From the NCBI RefSeq assembly GCF_003056345.1, contig NZ_PYWB01000002.1, positions 248,001-312,000 on the forward strand: DNA of 64,000 nt, given 5' to 3'. Position 1 is the stretch's first letter; every line of letters begins with the position of its first letter. A program made the position numbers and the translations under genes. The stretch comes from Devosia submarina. Its GTDB lineage: Bacteria > Pseudomonadota > Alphaproteobacteria > Rhizobiales > Devosiaceae. Of the stretch, positions 8,426 to 16,482 are shown in pieces. The notes under the pieces were generated by a model. That model had not been told where the DNA came from and searched no databases. It saw nothing but the letters and a program-made list of their open reading frames with translations.

Positions 8426-9988
8426 TTGAAAGCACGGACTTGGAGGGGCGTCTCCCCCACTCAGCTAGCTGTCGGGCTGTTTACGCTGTTCCTGGCGCTG
8501 TTTGTGGGGCTGTTCGCCTACTACGTCACGCAAGGCATCGAACGGCAGCACGAGCGCTTCGCCGATCGTTCCAGCTATGCTGCCAAGGTTGTCAGCGCCA
8601 ACACCTTCTGGATCTGGGAGGTGGCTATCCAGACGCTTCGGCTTGCCGATGTGGAACTGGGCGAAACCATTTTCAGCGAACCCGACAAGATGGCGCTATT
8701 GCTGAACGACCTTCCTGCCGGCACGGAAATCTACATCGTCGATGCCGCTGGGAACATGGTTTACTCCACTATTTCCGGAGCGGAACGCGTTTCGGTGGAC
8801 GATCGCGGGTATTTTCAGGCTGTGAAAAGCGGCCGCCCATTCTACACATCGGCGCTTCTCCAAAGCAAAATCACAGGTGAATCAATCTTTGTGGTCAGCA
8901 AAAGGGTCGAGCGCGGCGGCGCTTTTGCAGGCGCGATCATGCTCTCCTTCCCTGAAAGCCTGCTGCAGGAAATATTTGCTACGGTAGACCTTGATCCGGG
9001 GTCAACGATCAGCCTGATCCGCAATGACGGACAGTTGATGGCCCGGCACCCACCTGCGGGGGAACCGGTGGACATGAAGAACCATGTCCTTTTCACCGAA
9101 TATCTCCTGTCTAGCCCCGAAGGCACATATGTTTCCGCCGTTTCGCCGGTAGATGGCGTGGCGCGCGTCGTCAGTTACAAGACCGTGCCGGGAACCCCCA
9201 TTATAGCGCTAGCCTCCATTGCGACCGACGAAGCTTGGGATCAGTTCCAGCGCGGCATCATCATCCTGATCCTTATTGTATCACCCGTGCTGATCGGGCT
9301 GGTGCTGGGATGTTTCTGGATCATAAGCCTCCTCAACAAGGCTTCCAGGCGTTCGGAGGAGCTACAGGCCTCGGTTGACCTCAACACCATGCTGTTTCGC
9401 GAAATCCACCACCGGGTGAAAAACAACCTTCAATCGGTGCAGGCACTCGTGCGGATGCAGGACATGCCGGAAACCGCAAAGCGCGATTTGCAGAGCCGGT
9501 TTGCCGCAATGGCGGCCATGCACGAGCATATCTACATGGCCGATCGCTATGAGGATATCGACGCCAAGGAGTTCATCCCAGCCATATTGAGGGAAGTGGT
9601 GCGCGCCTATGGTTCTGACGCAGAGCTGCAGCTGAACATCGCCAGCATGGCGGTGGACAGGGACCATGCAACCCCGCTGGCGCTGTTGCTGAGCGAGTTG
9701 GTCACCAACGCGTTCAAGCATGCCCTTCCGGAGGGCGGCGGGCTGATCACGGTCGAGCTTTCGCCACGTGAGGATGGCCTCGCCAATCTGGTTGTGCGGG
9801 ACAATGGGCCCGGAATGACGGAGCCGGTTCCGAGCAAAAGCATGGGCATGCGGCTCATCAACGGCATTGTGGCGCAGATGGGCGGAACTTATGCCTTCCG
9901 GAACGAGAACGGCACGGTTTTTGAAGCCCAGATCGCCTTGAGCATCAAGGCGCGTTCCGTTGCAGAAAAGGTAGCTTCGCAAGCATAG
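8426..9988 (+). CDS. Membrane HWE/HisKA_2-type sensor histidine kinase
   Basis: A 520-residue inner-membrane kinase. Helix about 13-33, a periplasmic PDC/Cache-like sensor (about 40-270), a second helix (about 277-303), then the HisKA_2 dimerisation helix with EIHHRVKNNLQS (phosphoacceptor His328 or His329) and an ATPase domain with SELVTNAFKHAL (Asn428), DNGPGM and SMGMRLI. This kinase class is abundant in alphaproteobacteria and often feeds response regulators without DNA-binding domains, including the PhyR stress pathway. That fits the EcfG-type promoters nearby but is not proved. The start is a TTG with GGAGGGG eight bases upstream. No response regulator is adjacent. Confidence 0.92.
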   Translation: MKARTWRGVSPTQLAVGLFTLFLALFVGLFAYYVTQGIERQHERFADRSSYAAKVVSANTFWIWEVAIQTLRLADVELGETIFSEPDKMALLLNDLPAGTEIYIVDAAGNMVYSTISGAERVSVDDRGYFQAVKSGRPFYTSALLQSKITGESIFVVSKRVERGGAFAGAIMLSFPESLLQEIFATVDLDPGSTISLIRNDGQLMARHPPAGEPVDMKNHVLFTEYLLSSPEGTYVSAVSPVDGVARVVSYKTVPGTPIIALASIATDEAWDQFQRGIIILILIVSPVLIGLVLGCFWIISLLNKASRRSEELQASVDLNTMLFREIHHRVKNNLQSVQALVRMQDMPETAKRDLQSRFAAMAAMHEHIYMADRYEDIDAKEFIPAILREVVRAYGSDAELQLNIASMAVDRDHATPLALLLSELVTNAFKHALPEGGGLITVELSPREDGLANLVVRDNGPGMTEPVPSKSMGMRLINGIVAQMGGTYAFRNENGTVFEAQIALSIKARSVAEKVASQA

Positions 9989-9994
9989 GAGAGA

Positions 9995-10016
9995 GCCGGC
10001 CACCGAAGTGGCCGGC
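9995..10016. terminator. GC-rich hairpin between convergent genes
   Basis: A perfect 9-bp palindrome GCCGGCCAC / GTGGCCGGC closed by a CGAA tetraloop lies between two convergent stop codons. It has no T tract on either side. It probably acts as a bidirectional terminator or transcript-end stabiliser. Confidence 0.5.
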
Positions 10017-10023
10017 CGCGGGA

Positions 10024-11295
10024 TCATGCCTTGGCAAGGGCCTGGTCGATATCGGCGATGATGTCGTCTATATGCTCGATGCCGATCGAGAGGCGCACGA
10101 GGTCTTCGGACACGCCGGCGCGGGCCAGTTCCTCGGGGGCAAGCTGGCGGTGAGTGGTGGATGCCGGATGGCAGGCGAGCGACTTTGCGTCGCCTATATT
10201 GACCAGCCGCAGGATCATGCCCAAAGCGTCGATGAACTTGCCGCCCGCTTCTGCACCGCCCTTGATGCCAAAGCTGACAATGCCTGATGCATGCCCCTTG
10301 GTGATGCGCTTGGCCACCTCATTGTATTTGCTGGTGGGCAGGGCCGCATAATTGACCCAGCTGACCTTGGGGTGGTTTTCAAGATATTGGGCGACCTTGA
10401 GCGCGTTTTCGCAATGGCGCTCCATGCGCAGGCCTAATGTTTCCAGCCCCATGAGGAACAGGAAGGCGCTGTGCGGCGAGAGCGCTGCGCCCGTGTTGCG
10501 GAGGGGAACGACGCGGCAGCGGCCGATATAGGCTGCAGGGCCCAGCGCCTCGGTATAAACCACGCCATGGTAGGACGGATCGGGTTCGTTGAGGACCGGG
10601 AAGCGGGCCTTGTTGGCCACCCAGTCGAACTTGCCGCTATCGACGATGATGCCGCCGATCGAATTGCCATGGCCCCCGATATATTTGGTGAGCGCATGAA
10701 TGACGATGTCGGCGTCGAAATCGATGGGGCGGCAGAGGAAAGGCGTGGCCACCGTGTTGTCGACGATCAGCGGCACGCCATGGGCATGGGCGACTTTGGC
10801 CAGGAGTTCGATATCGACTACATTGCCGGCAGGGTTGCCAATGGACTCGCAGAACACGGCCTTGGTGTTGTCGTCGATCAGGGCGGCGATCGCATCGATA
10901 TTGCCGGCGTCGGCAAGGCGCACTTCAATGCCCTGGCGCGGGAAGCTGTGCATGAATAGATTATAGGTGCCGCCATAGAGCTGGCTGATCGAGACGATGT
11001 TGTCACCGACGCCGGCGATAGCCTGGATGGCATAGGTGATCGCCGCCATGCCCGAGGCAACCACCAGACCGCCAATGCCGCCCTCCATTTCGGCAACGCG
11101 CTGCTCCAGCACGGCAGTGGTGGGGTTCATGATGCGGGTATAGATATTGCCCGGCACGGCCAGGTTGAAGAGATCGGCGCCGTGCTGCGTATCATCGAAC
11201 GTATAGGAGGTGGTCTGGTAGATCGGCACGGCTGCGGCCTTGGTCGTGGGATCCGAATTGTAGGCGTGGTGCAAGGCGAGGGTTTCGAGCTTCAT
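10024..11295 (-). CDS. O-acetylhomoserine aminocarboxypropyltransferase / Cys-Met PLP enzyme
   Basis: A 423-residue member of the Cys/Met metabolism PLP family, close in length and motif to O-acetylhomoserine sulfhydrylases (MetY/MetZ). The enzyme would join sulfide or methanethiol to O-acetylhomoserine. The PLP-binding Lys204 lies in HALTKYIGGHG; YGGTYNLF, CESIGNPAG and VDNTVATPF are conserved active-site segments, and the tail SIGIEHIDDIIADIDQAL is typical. ATG at 11295 is chosen because AAGAAAGGAA lies seven bases upstream and MKLETLALHH matches the family N-terminus; the frame itself stays open another 39 codons. I examined the leader for a SAM-II riboswitch and could not match the consensus. 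The gene stands alone. Confidence 0.9.
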   Translation of the reverse strand: MKLETLALHHAYNSDPTTKAAAVPIYQTTSYTFDDTQHGADLFNLAVPGNIYTRIMNPTTAVLEQRVAEMEGGIGGLVVASGMAAITYAIQAIAGVGDNIVSISQLYGGTYNLFMHSFPRQGIEVRLADAGNIDAIAALIDDNTKAVFCESIGNPAGNVVDIELLAKVAHAHGVPLIVDNTVATPFLCRPIDFDADIVIHALTKYIGGHGNSIGGIIVDSGKFDWVANKARFPVLNEPDPSYHGVVYTEALGPAAYIGRCRVVPLRNTGAALSPHSAFLFLMGLETLGLRMERHCENALKVAQYLENHPKVSWVNYAALPTSKYNEVAKRITKGHASGIVSFGIKGGAEAGGKFIDALGMILRLVNIGDAKSLACHPASTTHRQLAPEELARAGVSEDLVRLSIGIEHIDDIIADIDQALAKA

Positions 11296-11408
11296 TGGAG
11301 TTCCTTTCTTTGGCATCTGGTGGGTCAGCCCTGATTGCTCATGGAATCGCGCTTCGGCGAAAGCCTGGTGGCATATTCGCCAGTGTGGACGCGAGGGCAA
11401 TGGGGCAT

Positions 11409-11618
11409 TCAAGCGTGTGGCAGTGATCCCTCGCGTGGGCGGAGGATAGAAAGCGTCAGGAGTAGGGCACTGCTCACCGCGTGAAGCAAGATTTGCAAGG
11501 GCACCGACAAGCCGCTTTCGAGCAGGACCAAGGCGATGTCACCGGCAGGGATGATGGCGCTTGCGGCGAGGAGGCGGCCTGCAGTCAGAATAAGGCAAAG
11601 GCGGGAGCGCTGCGGCAT
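11409..11618 (-). CDS. Possible small membrane protein (69 aa)
   Basis: A short frame of unknown family with two hydrophobic stretches (about residues 7-20 and 25-58) and a basic C-terminus. It is supported by GGGAG six bases before its ATG and by lying between genes without overlapping another coding frame. I recognise no relative. It runs away from the EcfG-driven SPW gene and lies upstream of the sulfhydrylase-type gene, so it could also be non-coding leader sequence. Confidence 0.35.
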   Translation of the reverse strand: MPQRSRLCLILTAGRLLAASAIIPAGDIALVLLESGLSVPLQILLHAVSSALLLTLSILRPREGSLPHA

Positions 11619-11658
11619 TCAAATGCTCCCAAGTTCAATGGGCGGGCCGGATGCCGTG

Positions 11659-11683
11659 GGAACCGTTCGGGGAAATTTCCGTT
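11659..11683 (+). promoter_or_regulatory. EcfG-type general stress promoter before the SPW gene
   Basis: GGAAC at 11659-11663, then exactly 16 bases, then CGTT at 11680-11683: a full match to the EcfG consensus GGAAC-N16/17-CGTT. The start codon of the SPW membrane protein is 34 bp downstream. This is the cleanest regulatory site in the window. Confidence 0.75.
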
Positions 11684-11717
11684 GGATTTGCAGCAGATAA
11701 ATACACTGGAGGCTCAG

Positions 11718-12101
11718 ATGATCAACACACGCACGCATGGTATCATCGACTACCTTATGGGCTTGGCGCTTATTCTTGTCCCATTTCTCTTCAACTTCGG
11801 TGCCGTAGAGCCGGCAGCGCTCTGGGTACCAGTTATCCTGGGTATCGTGGTCTTGATGACCAGCCTGATTACCAAGTATGAACTCAGCGTCGCAAAAATC
11901 ATCCCCATGCCAATTCATATTGGCGCGGACGTCGTCGTCGGCCTGCTCCTGGCCGTTTCGCCATGGCTCTTCGGCTTTGCCGACCAGATGTGGATGCCGC
12001 ACGTTGTGCTCGGCGCGCTTGAAATCGGTGTTGCTCTGACCACCCAGAAGCATTCCGCCTATGACGCCCACAATGGTGTCGGCCACGCCGCCCACCGCTA
12101 A
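11718..12101 (+). CDS. SPW repeat membrane protein
   Basis: A 127-residue membrane protein with four hydrophobic segments. Two repeats each end in the pattern that names the SPW family: LILVPFLFNFGAVEPA-LWVPVILG in the first half and AVSPWLFGFADQMWMPHVVLG in the second. The function is not known; members are common small inner-membrane proteins in alphaproteobacteria. ATG at 11718 follows TGGAGG at a good distance; the frame is open further upstream but that part lacks family similarity. A full EcfG promoter upstream and an intrinsic terminator downstream make it a monocistronic general-stress gene. Confidence 0.85.
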   Translation: MINTRTHGIIDYLMGLALILVPFLFNFGAVEPAALWVPVILGIVVLMTSLITKYELSVAKIIPMPIHIGADVVVGLLLAVSPWLFGFADQMWMPHVVLGALEIGVALTTQKHSAYDAHNGVGHAAHR

Positions 12102-12129
12102 TACGCTTCATACATATAAAGCTTTTGAA

Positions 12130-12156
12130 GGTCGCCCTCGGGCGGCCTTTTCTCTT
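12130..12156 (+). terminator. Rho-independent terminator of the SPW gene
   Basis: GGTCGCCC, a two-base turn, GGGCGGCC and then TTTTCTCTTT form an 8-bp GC-rich stem (one G-T pair) followed by a T-rich tract. It sits 28 bp past the SPW stop codon and 40 bp from the convergent acyltransferase stop. Confidence 0.8.
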
Positions 12157-12195
12157 TCGGGTTTGCACCGCCCCAGGAGACTGCTCCGGCAAACA

Positions 12196-13446
12196 TCAAA
12201 TCGGCTGGGTCAGCACGTGTTCTAGAGTATGGACGAGGCCAGTGCTGCCCATGAAGATGTTTGCGCTAAGCCTTTGGACATGCCTGCGCCATGTCCGGGC
12301 GAGGCCTTGAGCATGGGCGATCGCACCCTTGCCCAAGGTTTTGGCACGTTGCCGTGCAGCCCAGCCAACGGTGTGCAGCCGCGCGATACAGTCGGTGCCC
12401 CAATTTCTGGGTCCCACGACTAGAGTGCCCATTGGCACATCACCGTTCCACAAGCCTTGGATGACATGACCATCGGCGGTGGTGGACGAGTCCATGTCCG
12501 TGCAGTCAGTGCCGGCGTAAAAGGCTTCGACGATCATATATTCCAGCACCAAGCCTGGACTAAATTTGCGATAGCGCTCGTCATAGGCACATTTGGGCGT
12601 GAAGATCGTTTCGCCGGCCTGCATGTTGATGCTTAGCGCAATTGGTTTGTCATCCAGCAACAGGCTATCGACCGATGTCTGGCCGTCTCTTGGGCAAAAG
12701 GCTTGGCGGGCAAAGCGCGCATGCTGGGGCTTGGACAGGAAAGAGGTGCCAGCCTTACCCTTCCAGCCGGCATGCTCGACGGCAAGAAACTGTTCGATGC
12801 GTTGCGTCACCAGAGCGGGATCGGCTGCCCGCTCGAAGCGCACCTCGCCCAATTCCTCGAGCCGGCGAATTGTGCGTTGAATATCCTTCACCCGGCTCCT
12901 GGACACGGTTGAACGCAGATGCTCGGCAAAGTCGCACGATGAGCGGGTGAGCCGGGAGCGCCTATAATTTGCCAGCGGCAGGCAGCGCAGCGAGCTGGTG
13001 CCCGCCAGAAAGTTCAAGCGTTGGGCGAAGCGGCTGCAAAGGTCCACATGCGGAAAACTCCAGCGGCGCGGGATCTGACTCGTGCGAATGGCATCGCTCC
13101 AGGCGACGATCACATCGTCCGCCCGGTCCTTGTTGATCAGGGGCTGGCTGCAGAACTGATACAGATTGGTTGCCGCGACGGCGCGCGTGAGAGGAAGCTG
13201 CTTTAGACGGAACGGAAACATGCCGAGCAGTTGGCTTCCGTCCTCGCTGCGAACACAAACGGCGCGAAGCCCTGATGCCCGGTCAATGGTGTTCAGGCCC
13301 GCCAGAACATAGGAACGAGCATAGAAGGGATTCTCGTCCAGCGCATTGCGGGAAAGCTCGTCCCATGCCGCAGCTTCGATATTGCGGATGTCCTTTTCGT
13401 CGAGAACTTCAAGGATCAGTTTTGGCGCACTCGTCGTTGGTTTCAT
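12196..13446 (-). CDS. CelD/BcsL-like GNAT acyltransferase of a polysaccharide locus
   Basis: A 416-residue cytoplasmic protein of the GNAT-related CelD/BcsL group, often found in cellulose and exopolysaccharide clusters and thought to acylate polymer or precursor. Visible family segments are RVKDIQRTIRRLEELG, EHAGWKGKAGTSF, PIALSINMQAGETIFTPKCAYDERYRKFSPG and the final DCTDMDSS with GDVPMG. ATG at 13446 is chosen because GGAGGGGAG lies about eight bases upstream; the frame is open for 95 more codons, but those overlap the flippase gene. The start follows the flippase stop by two bases, so the two genes form one operon and are probably translationally coupled. Confidence 0.85.
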   Translation of the reverse strand: MKPTTSAPKLILEVLDEKDIRNIEAAAWDELSRNALDENPFYARSYVLAGLNTIDRASGLRAVCVRSEDGSQLLGMFPFRLKQLPLTRAVAATNLYQFCSQPLINKDRADDVIVAWSDAIRTSQIPRRWSFPHVDLCSRFAQRLNFLAGTSSLRCLPLANYRRSRLTRSSCDFAEHLRSTVSRSRVKDIQRTIRRLEELGEVRFERAADPALVTQRIEQFLAVEHAGWKGKAGTSFLSKPQHARFARQAFCPRDGQTSVDSLLLDDKPIALSINMQAGETIFTPKCAYDERYRKFSPGLVLEYMIVEAFYAGTDCTDMDSSTTADGHVIQGLWNGDVPMGTLVVGPRNWGTDCIARLHTVGWAARQRAKTLGKGAIAHAQGLARTWRRHVQRLSANIFMGSTGLVHTLEHVLTQPI

Positions 13447-13448
13447 GA

Positions 13449-14846
13449 TCAAAGCTCCCCTCCACGAGGCCTTATCTGGCCAAACACCGGCAGCACCAAA
13501 CCAAGCTGGCTTTGAGCAAACCACGCGAGCAGAATGCCTCGTACCGTCAATCCTGCCACGAGCCCCAGAGCTGCGCCCAGCGGCCCCAACAAGGGTACCA
13601 GGCTGACAGCAACACCCATGTTCACCACCAGTGCCAGCAGAAACGCTAGAGAACAAAGGCGCTCCTTGCCCAGCATGGTCAGAACGTCTTCCCCGGGTCC
13701 CAGCAGGCAGGCAATGACAATGCCCGAGCATAGAACAGGGACCAGATAGTGCGCCTGCCCGTAGTCTGAGCCAAAGAGGTTAAGCAACAATCCCCCAGCC
13801 AGCAAAAGCAGGACGGCTCCTGCTGCCGACACGGTGGTGGACAACAATGCGGACCGCCGGATCAGCGACTGCAATTTCTCGAGTTCGTTCGTGGCAGCGA
13901 GCTTGGCATATTTTTGGGCGGTCACGGCGGTGACACCATAGGGCACATAGGCCAGGATCTGCGCGATGCGCGAGGCCGCAAAGTAAAGCGCCACCGCCTC
14001 GGGTGGGGCAAAGAACCCCAGGATCAGGATGTCGGCATTGGCGAACAGAACTTCGGCAACATCTATGCTCGCGATCGGCAGTGCCGTCTTGGTCCATTGA
14101 TGTATTGAGTAGATTGGTCGGGCGTCACCAAGAGCAGCGCGGAGGTGGACCTTTAGCAGCGCGAACTGGATGGCAACACTCAGGATCAGTCCTAGGACAG
14201 TGAGCGCCATAACCGTATTCGCATCCGCACCCAGGCCGAGTGCCGCAAGGGCGCTCAACCCGATAATGATGATTAGGTGTCGAAGCAGATAGGCCGGGCC
14301 GATGCCCAGATTTGGCCGATCCAGGCCGCGCGCGATGGCTTCCAGAAAATCCTGCAGGGCCAGCAGCGGTATCCCCGCAAGCGCAAGGCTAGCTAATACA
14401 ACATACCCAGGCTCCAGTGGCGAAAGCGGGCTATAGATCAGGGCAGCGGCAGCTGCGATCACTATCGAGGAAACAGCGGCGGTAAAGGCCAAAGCAAAAA
14501 TCAGAAGTCCGCGCGCCCTGCCCTGCTCACCCCGCTCAAGATAATCAGCAAGCAGACGGCAAAGCAGCTGCGCTGTCCCAAACGTGCCGAAATGCCCCAG
14601 CAGCAGCAGGTAGACCAGGACCAGGGCATAGCGCCCGAACTCTTCGGCTCCCATGACTCGCGAAGCAAACACTTGAGCTGCCAACGCAATTCCCGCGCCA
14701 GCAATGCGTAGCCCCATGACGTGAAAGGATGGGCTCGCCAGCTGCGGCAAGCGGGCTGCAAGGCTTCCGACTGCATCCAGTGCCTGGTTGCTGAACAGTT
14801 TCTGCCGAACACTGAAAAGGCTCAAATTACTCTCGTGGGTCCGCAA
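13449..14846 (-). CDS. Wzx-like polysaccharide flippase
   Basis: A polytopic protein of up to 465 residues with about 12 to 14 hydrophobic helices, of the MATE/MOP oligosaccharide flippase superfamily. The N-terminal helix pair LRIAGAGIALAAQVFASRVMGAEEFGRYALVL is diagnostic: short sidechains, then the exchangeable 'LG-x-x-x-FG-x-Y' segment. Such proteins move lipid-linked oligosaccharide units across the inner membrane. The annotated start is TTG at 14846 with a poor ribosome site; ATG at 14717, just before the first helix, is an alternative. It is the first gene of a two-gene unit and diverges from the UDP-sulfoquinovose synthase, with which it probably shares a pathway. Confidence 0.87.
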   Translation of the reverse strand: MRTHESNLSLFSVRQKLFSNQALDAVGSLAARLPQLASPSFHVMGLRIAGAGIALAAQVFASRVMGAEEFGRYALVLVYLLLLGHFGTFGTAQLLCRLLADYLERGEQGRARGLLIFALAFTAAVSSIVIAAAAALIYSPLSPLEPGYVVLASLALAGIPLLALQDFLEAIARGLDRPNLGIGPAYLLRHLIIIIGLSALAALGLGADANTVMALTVLGLILSVAIQFALLKVHLRAALGDARPIYSIHQWTKTALPIASIDVAEVLFANADILILGFFAPPEAVALYFAASRIAQILAYVPYGVTAVTAQKYAKLAATNELEKLQSLIRRSALLSTTVSAAGAVLLLLAGGLLLNLFGSDYGQAHYLVPVLCSGIVIACLLGPGEDVLTMLGKERLCSLAFLLALVVNMGVAVSLVPLLGPLGAALGLVAGLTVRGILLAWFAQSQLGLVLPVFGQIRPRGGEL

Positions 14847-15270
14847 CTTCCATGCGCCGGCGCATCGTCAGGGAGGTTAGACGGGTGTCACCGGAAAAGT
14901 ACTGCTTTGTGCCCTTATGGTTACAAACATGATTAGGAACGGTGGTGGCGCCATCCACCGAGCTCGTTGGGGTGAGCGTCGACAGCTTCTGAAAGCGGAC
15001 GAGTCCGATACTCACCTTGCTTGCCTTTGTCGAGCCAGCAGCAGCGGCGTCTGAGCCCCTTGCCCAGAGCATGATTTCCGCAATTGGCAGCCCACTATTA
15101 AGCTTTTCTTGCCTCTAGCCAGCACCAGTTGGGAACACCGGGCGGCTCCCGGCACGCAGCTTGCCGATGTCGTGCGATGGTGGCGTTTCGGCTCGAGCCT
15201 CTCATCCAGGGGAGATAAAGCCGAACCATTTGGCACCGCAAACGTCTAGTTAGAAGTAGTGGAGGTCTGG
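14847..15270. other. Divergent intergenic region of the polysaccharide locus
   Basis: About 420 bases between the flippase and UDP-sulfoquinovose synthase genes, with no convincing coding frame. It must hold promoters for both arms. The only clear structure is the inverted repeat at 15187-15225. I could not assign -35/-10 boxes. Confidence 0.6.
15187..15225 (+). promoter_or_regulatory. Inverted repeat in the leader of the UDP-sulfoquinovose synthase gene
   Basis: TTCGGCT at 15187-15193 and AGCCGAA at 15219-15225 are exact complements, with an inner CTCT/GGAG pairing around the loop, forming a bulged hairpin. It ends 46 bases before the start codon. It could be an RNA leader structure, or a protein operator; no T tract follows, so it is not a terminator for this strand. 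Confidence 0.4.
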
Positions 15271-16482
15271 ATGAAAATCGTGGTTCTGGGCGGTGATGGC
15301 TTTTGCGGCTGGCCTACAGCCTTGCGGCTGTCGCGGGACGGTCATTCGGTCACCATTGTCGATAACCTGTCGCACCGGCGGATCGATCAAGAGCTAGGGG
15401 TCCAAAGCCTTACCCCCATAACTGCAATCGAGGAGCGGCTCGCGGCGTGGCAGCGCGTGAGTGGCAGGACTATTGCCTTTCAGAATATTGACATTGCTCG
15501 GGATTACGACGGCTTGGCAGCCATGCTGGCCGAGCAGGCGCCCGATGCTGTGGTGCATTTTGCCGAGCAGCGTGCAGCGCCCTATTCCATGCGCAATGCG
15601 GCAACCAAGCGCTACACGATCGACAACAACATCAATGCCACCCACAATTTGCTCGTGGCATTGGTGGATCTCGGCTTCGACACGCATCTGGTGCATTTGG
15701 GAACCATGGGCGTTTATGGCTATGATGGTGATGGGCTTGAAATACCAGAGGGCTATCTGGATGTAACTGTGTCCAACCAAGCGGGGCAGTCTCTCCCTCG
15801 TTCCATTCTTTATCCCACACAGCCCGGAAGCGTTTATCACCTCAGCAAGTCGCTCGATCAGCTGCTGTTCCAGTTTTATGCCCGCAATGACCGGCTGCGG
15901 ATCACTGACCTGCACCAAGGCATTGTTTGGGGCACCCAGACCGAGGAAACCCGGCTCGATGACGCCCTGGTCAACCGCTTCGATTATGACGGGGACTATG
16001 GCACGGTGCTCAACCGCTTCCTTGTACAGGCGGTCAACGGCTATCCATTGACCGTGCATGGCAGCGGCGGGCAGACACGGGCCTTCATCAATATCCAGGA
16101 TACGGTGCGTTGCGTGTCCCTTGCCCTGAACAACCCGCCTCCCCCGGGCGACAGGGTGCGCATCACCAATCAATTGGCCGAAACGCAGAGCGTGCGGGCA
16201 GTCGCCGCCATGGTCGCCGGAATAACTGGCGTTCCCATTGCCAATGTTGACAATCCTCGCAAGGAGGGTGAAAGCAACACGCTGCGTGCATCGAACCAAA
16301 CATTCCGCGGGTTGGGACTGGACCTCATCCTGCTCAAAGATGCGCTGCTGAACGAAACGCTGGAAATCGTGGAACGCTACAAGGATCGCTTCAATCCTGA
16401 AGTGGTACCGGCCCGTTCACTGTGGACGCGTGACAATCGCCCGGGCCTCGTGCCGGGCCTTGGCGAGGGCATAACCAAGTAA
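15271..16482 (+). CDS. sqdB: UDP-sulfoquinovose synthase (SQD1/SqdB type)
   Basis: A 403-residue NAD-dependent extended SDR that converts UDP-glucose and sulfite to UDP-sulfoquinovose. It tracks plant SQD1 and bacterial SqdB along its length: GGDGFCGWPTALRLS (NAD-binding), DNLSHRRIDQELGVQSLTPI, VVHFAEQRAAPYSM, LGTMGVYG with catalytic Thr145, YHLSKS with Tyr189 and Lys193, and NRFDYDGDYGTVLNRF. ATG at 15271 is chosen because GGAGGT precedes it by about six bases; a GTG four codons upstream lies before that site. It shares the TAATG junction with the BcsB-like gene. No sulfolipid glycosyltransferase (SqdX/SqdD) is visible; the neighbours are polysaccharide synthase genes, so the sugar may go into a polymer. 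Confidence 0.93.
   Translation: MKIVVLGGDGFCGWPTALRLSRDGHSVTIVDNLSHRRIDQELGVQSLTPITAIEERLAAWQRVSGRTIAFQNIDIARDYDGLAAMLAEQAPDAVVHFAEQRAAPYSMRNAATKRYTIDNNINATHNLLVALVDLGFDTHLVHLGTMGVYGYDGDGLEIPEGYLDVTVSNQAGQSLPRSILYPTQPGSVYHLSKSLDQLLFQFYARNDRLRITDLHQGIVWGTQTEETRLDDALVNRFDYDGDYGTVLNRFLVQAVNGYPLTVHGSGGQTRAFINIQDTVRCVSLALNNPPPPGDRVRITNQLAETQSVRAVAAMVAGITGVPIANVDNPRKEGESNTLRASNQTFRGLGLDLILLKDALLNETLEIVERYKDRFNPEVVPARSLWTRDNRPGLVPGLGEGITK

Noticed and set aside
11296-11408. Possible SAM-II riboswitch before the O-acetylhomoserine sulfhydrylase-type gene
   Set aside because: The context is right and CCAAAGAAAGGA resembles the 3' end of SAM-II elements, but I could not place the conserved core and pseudoknot. 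A covariance-model search would decide.
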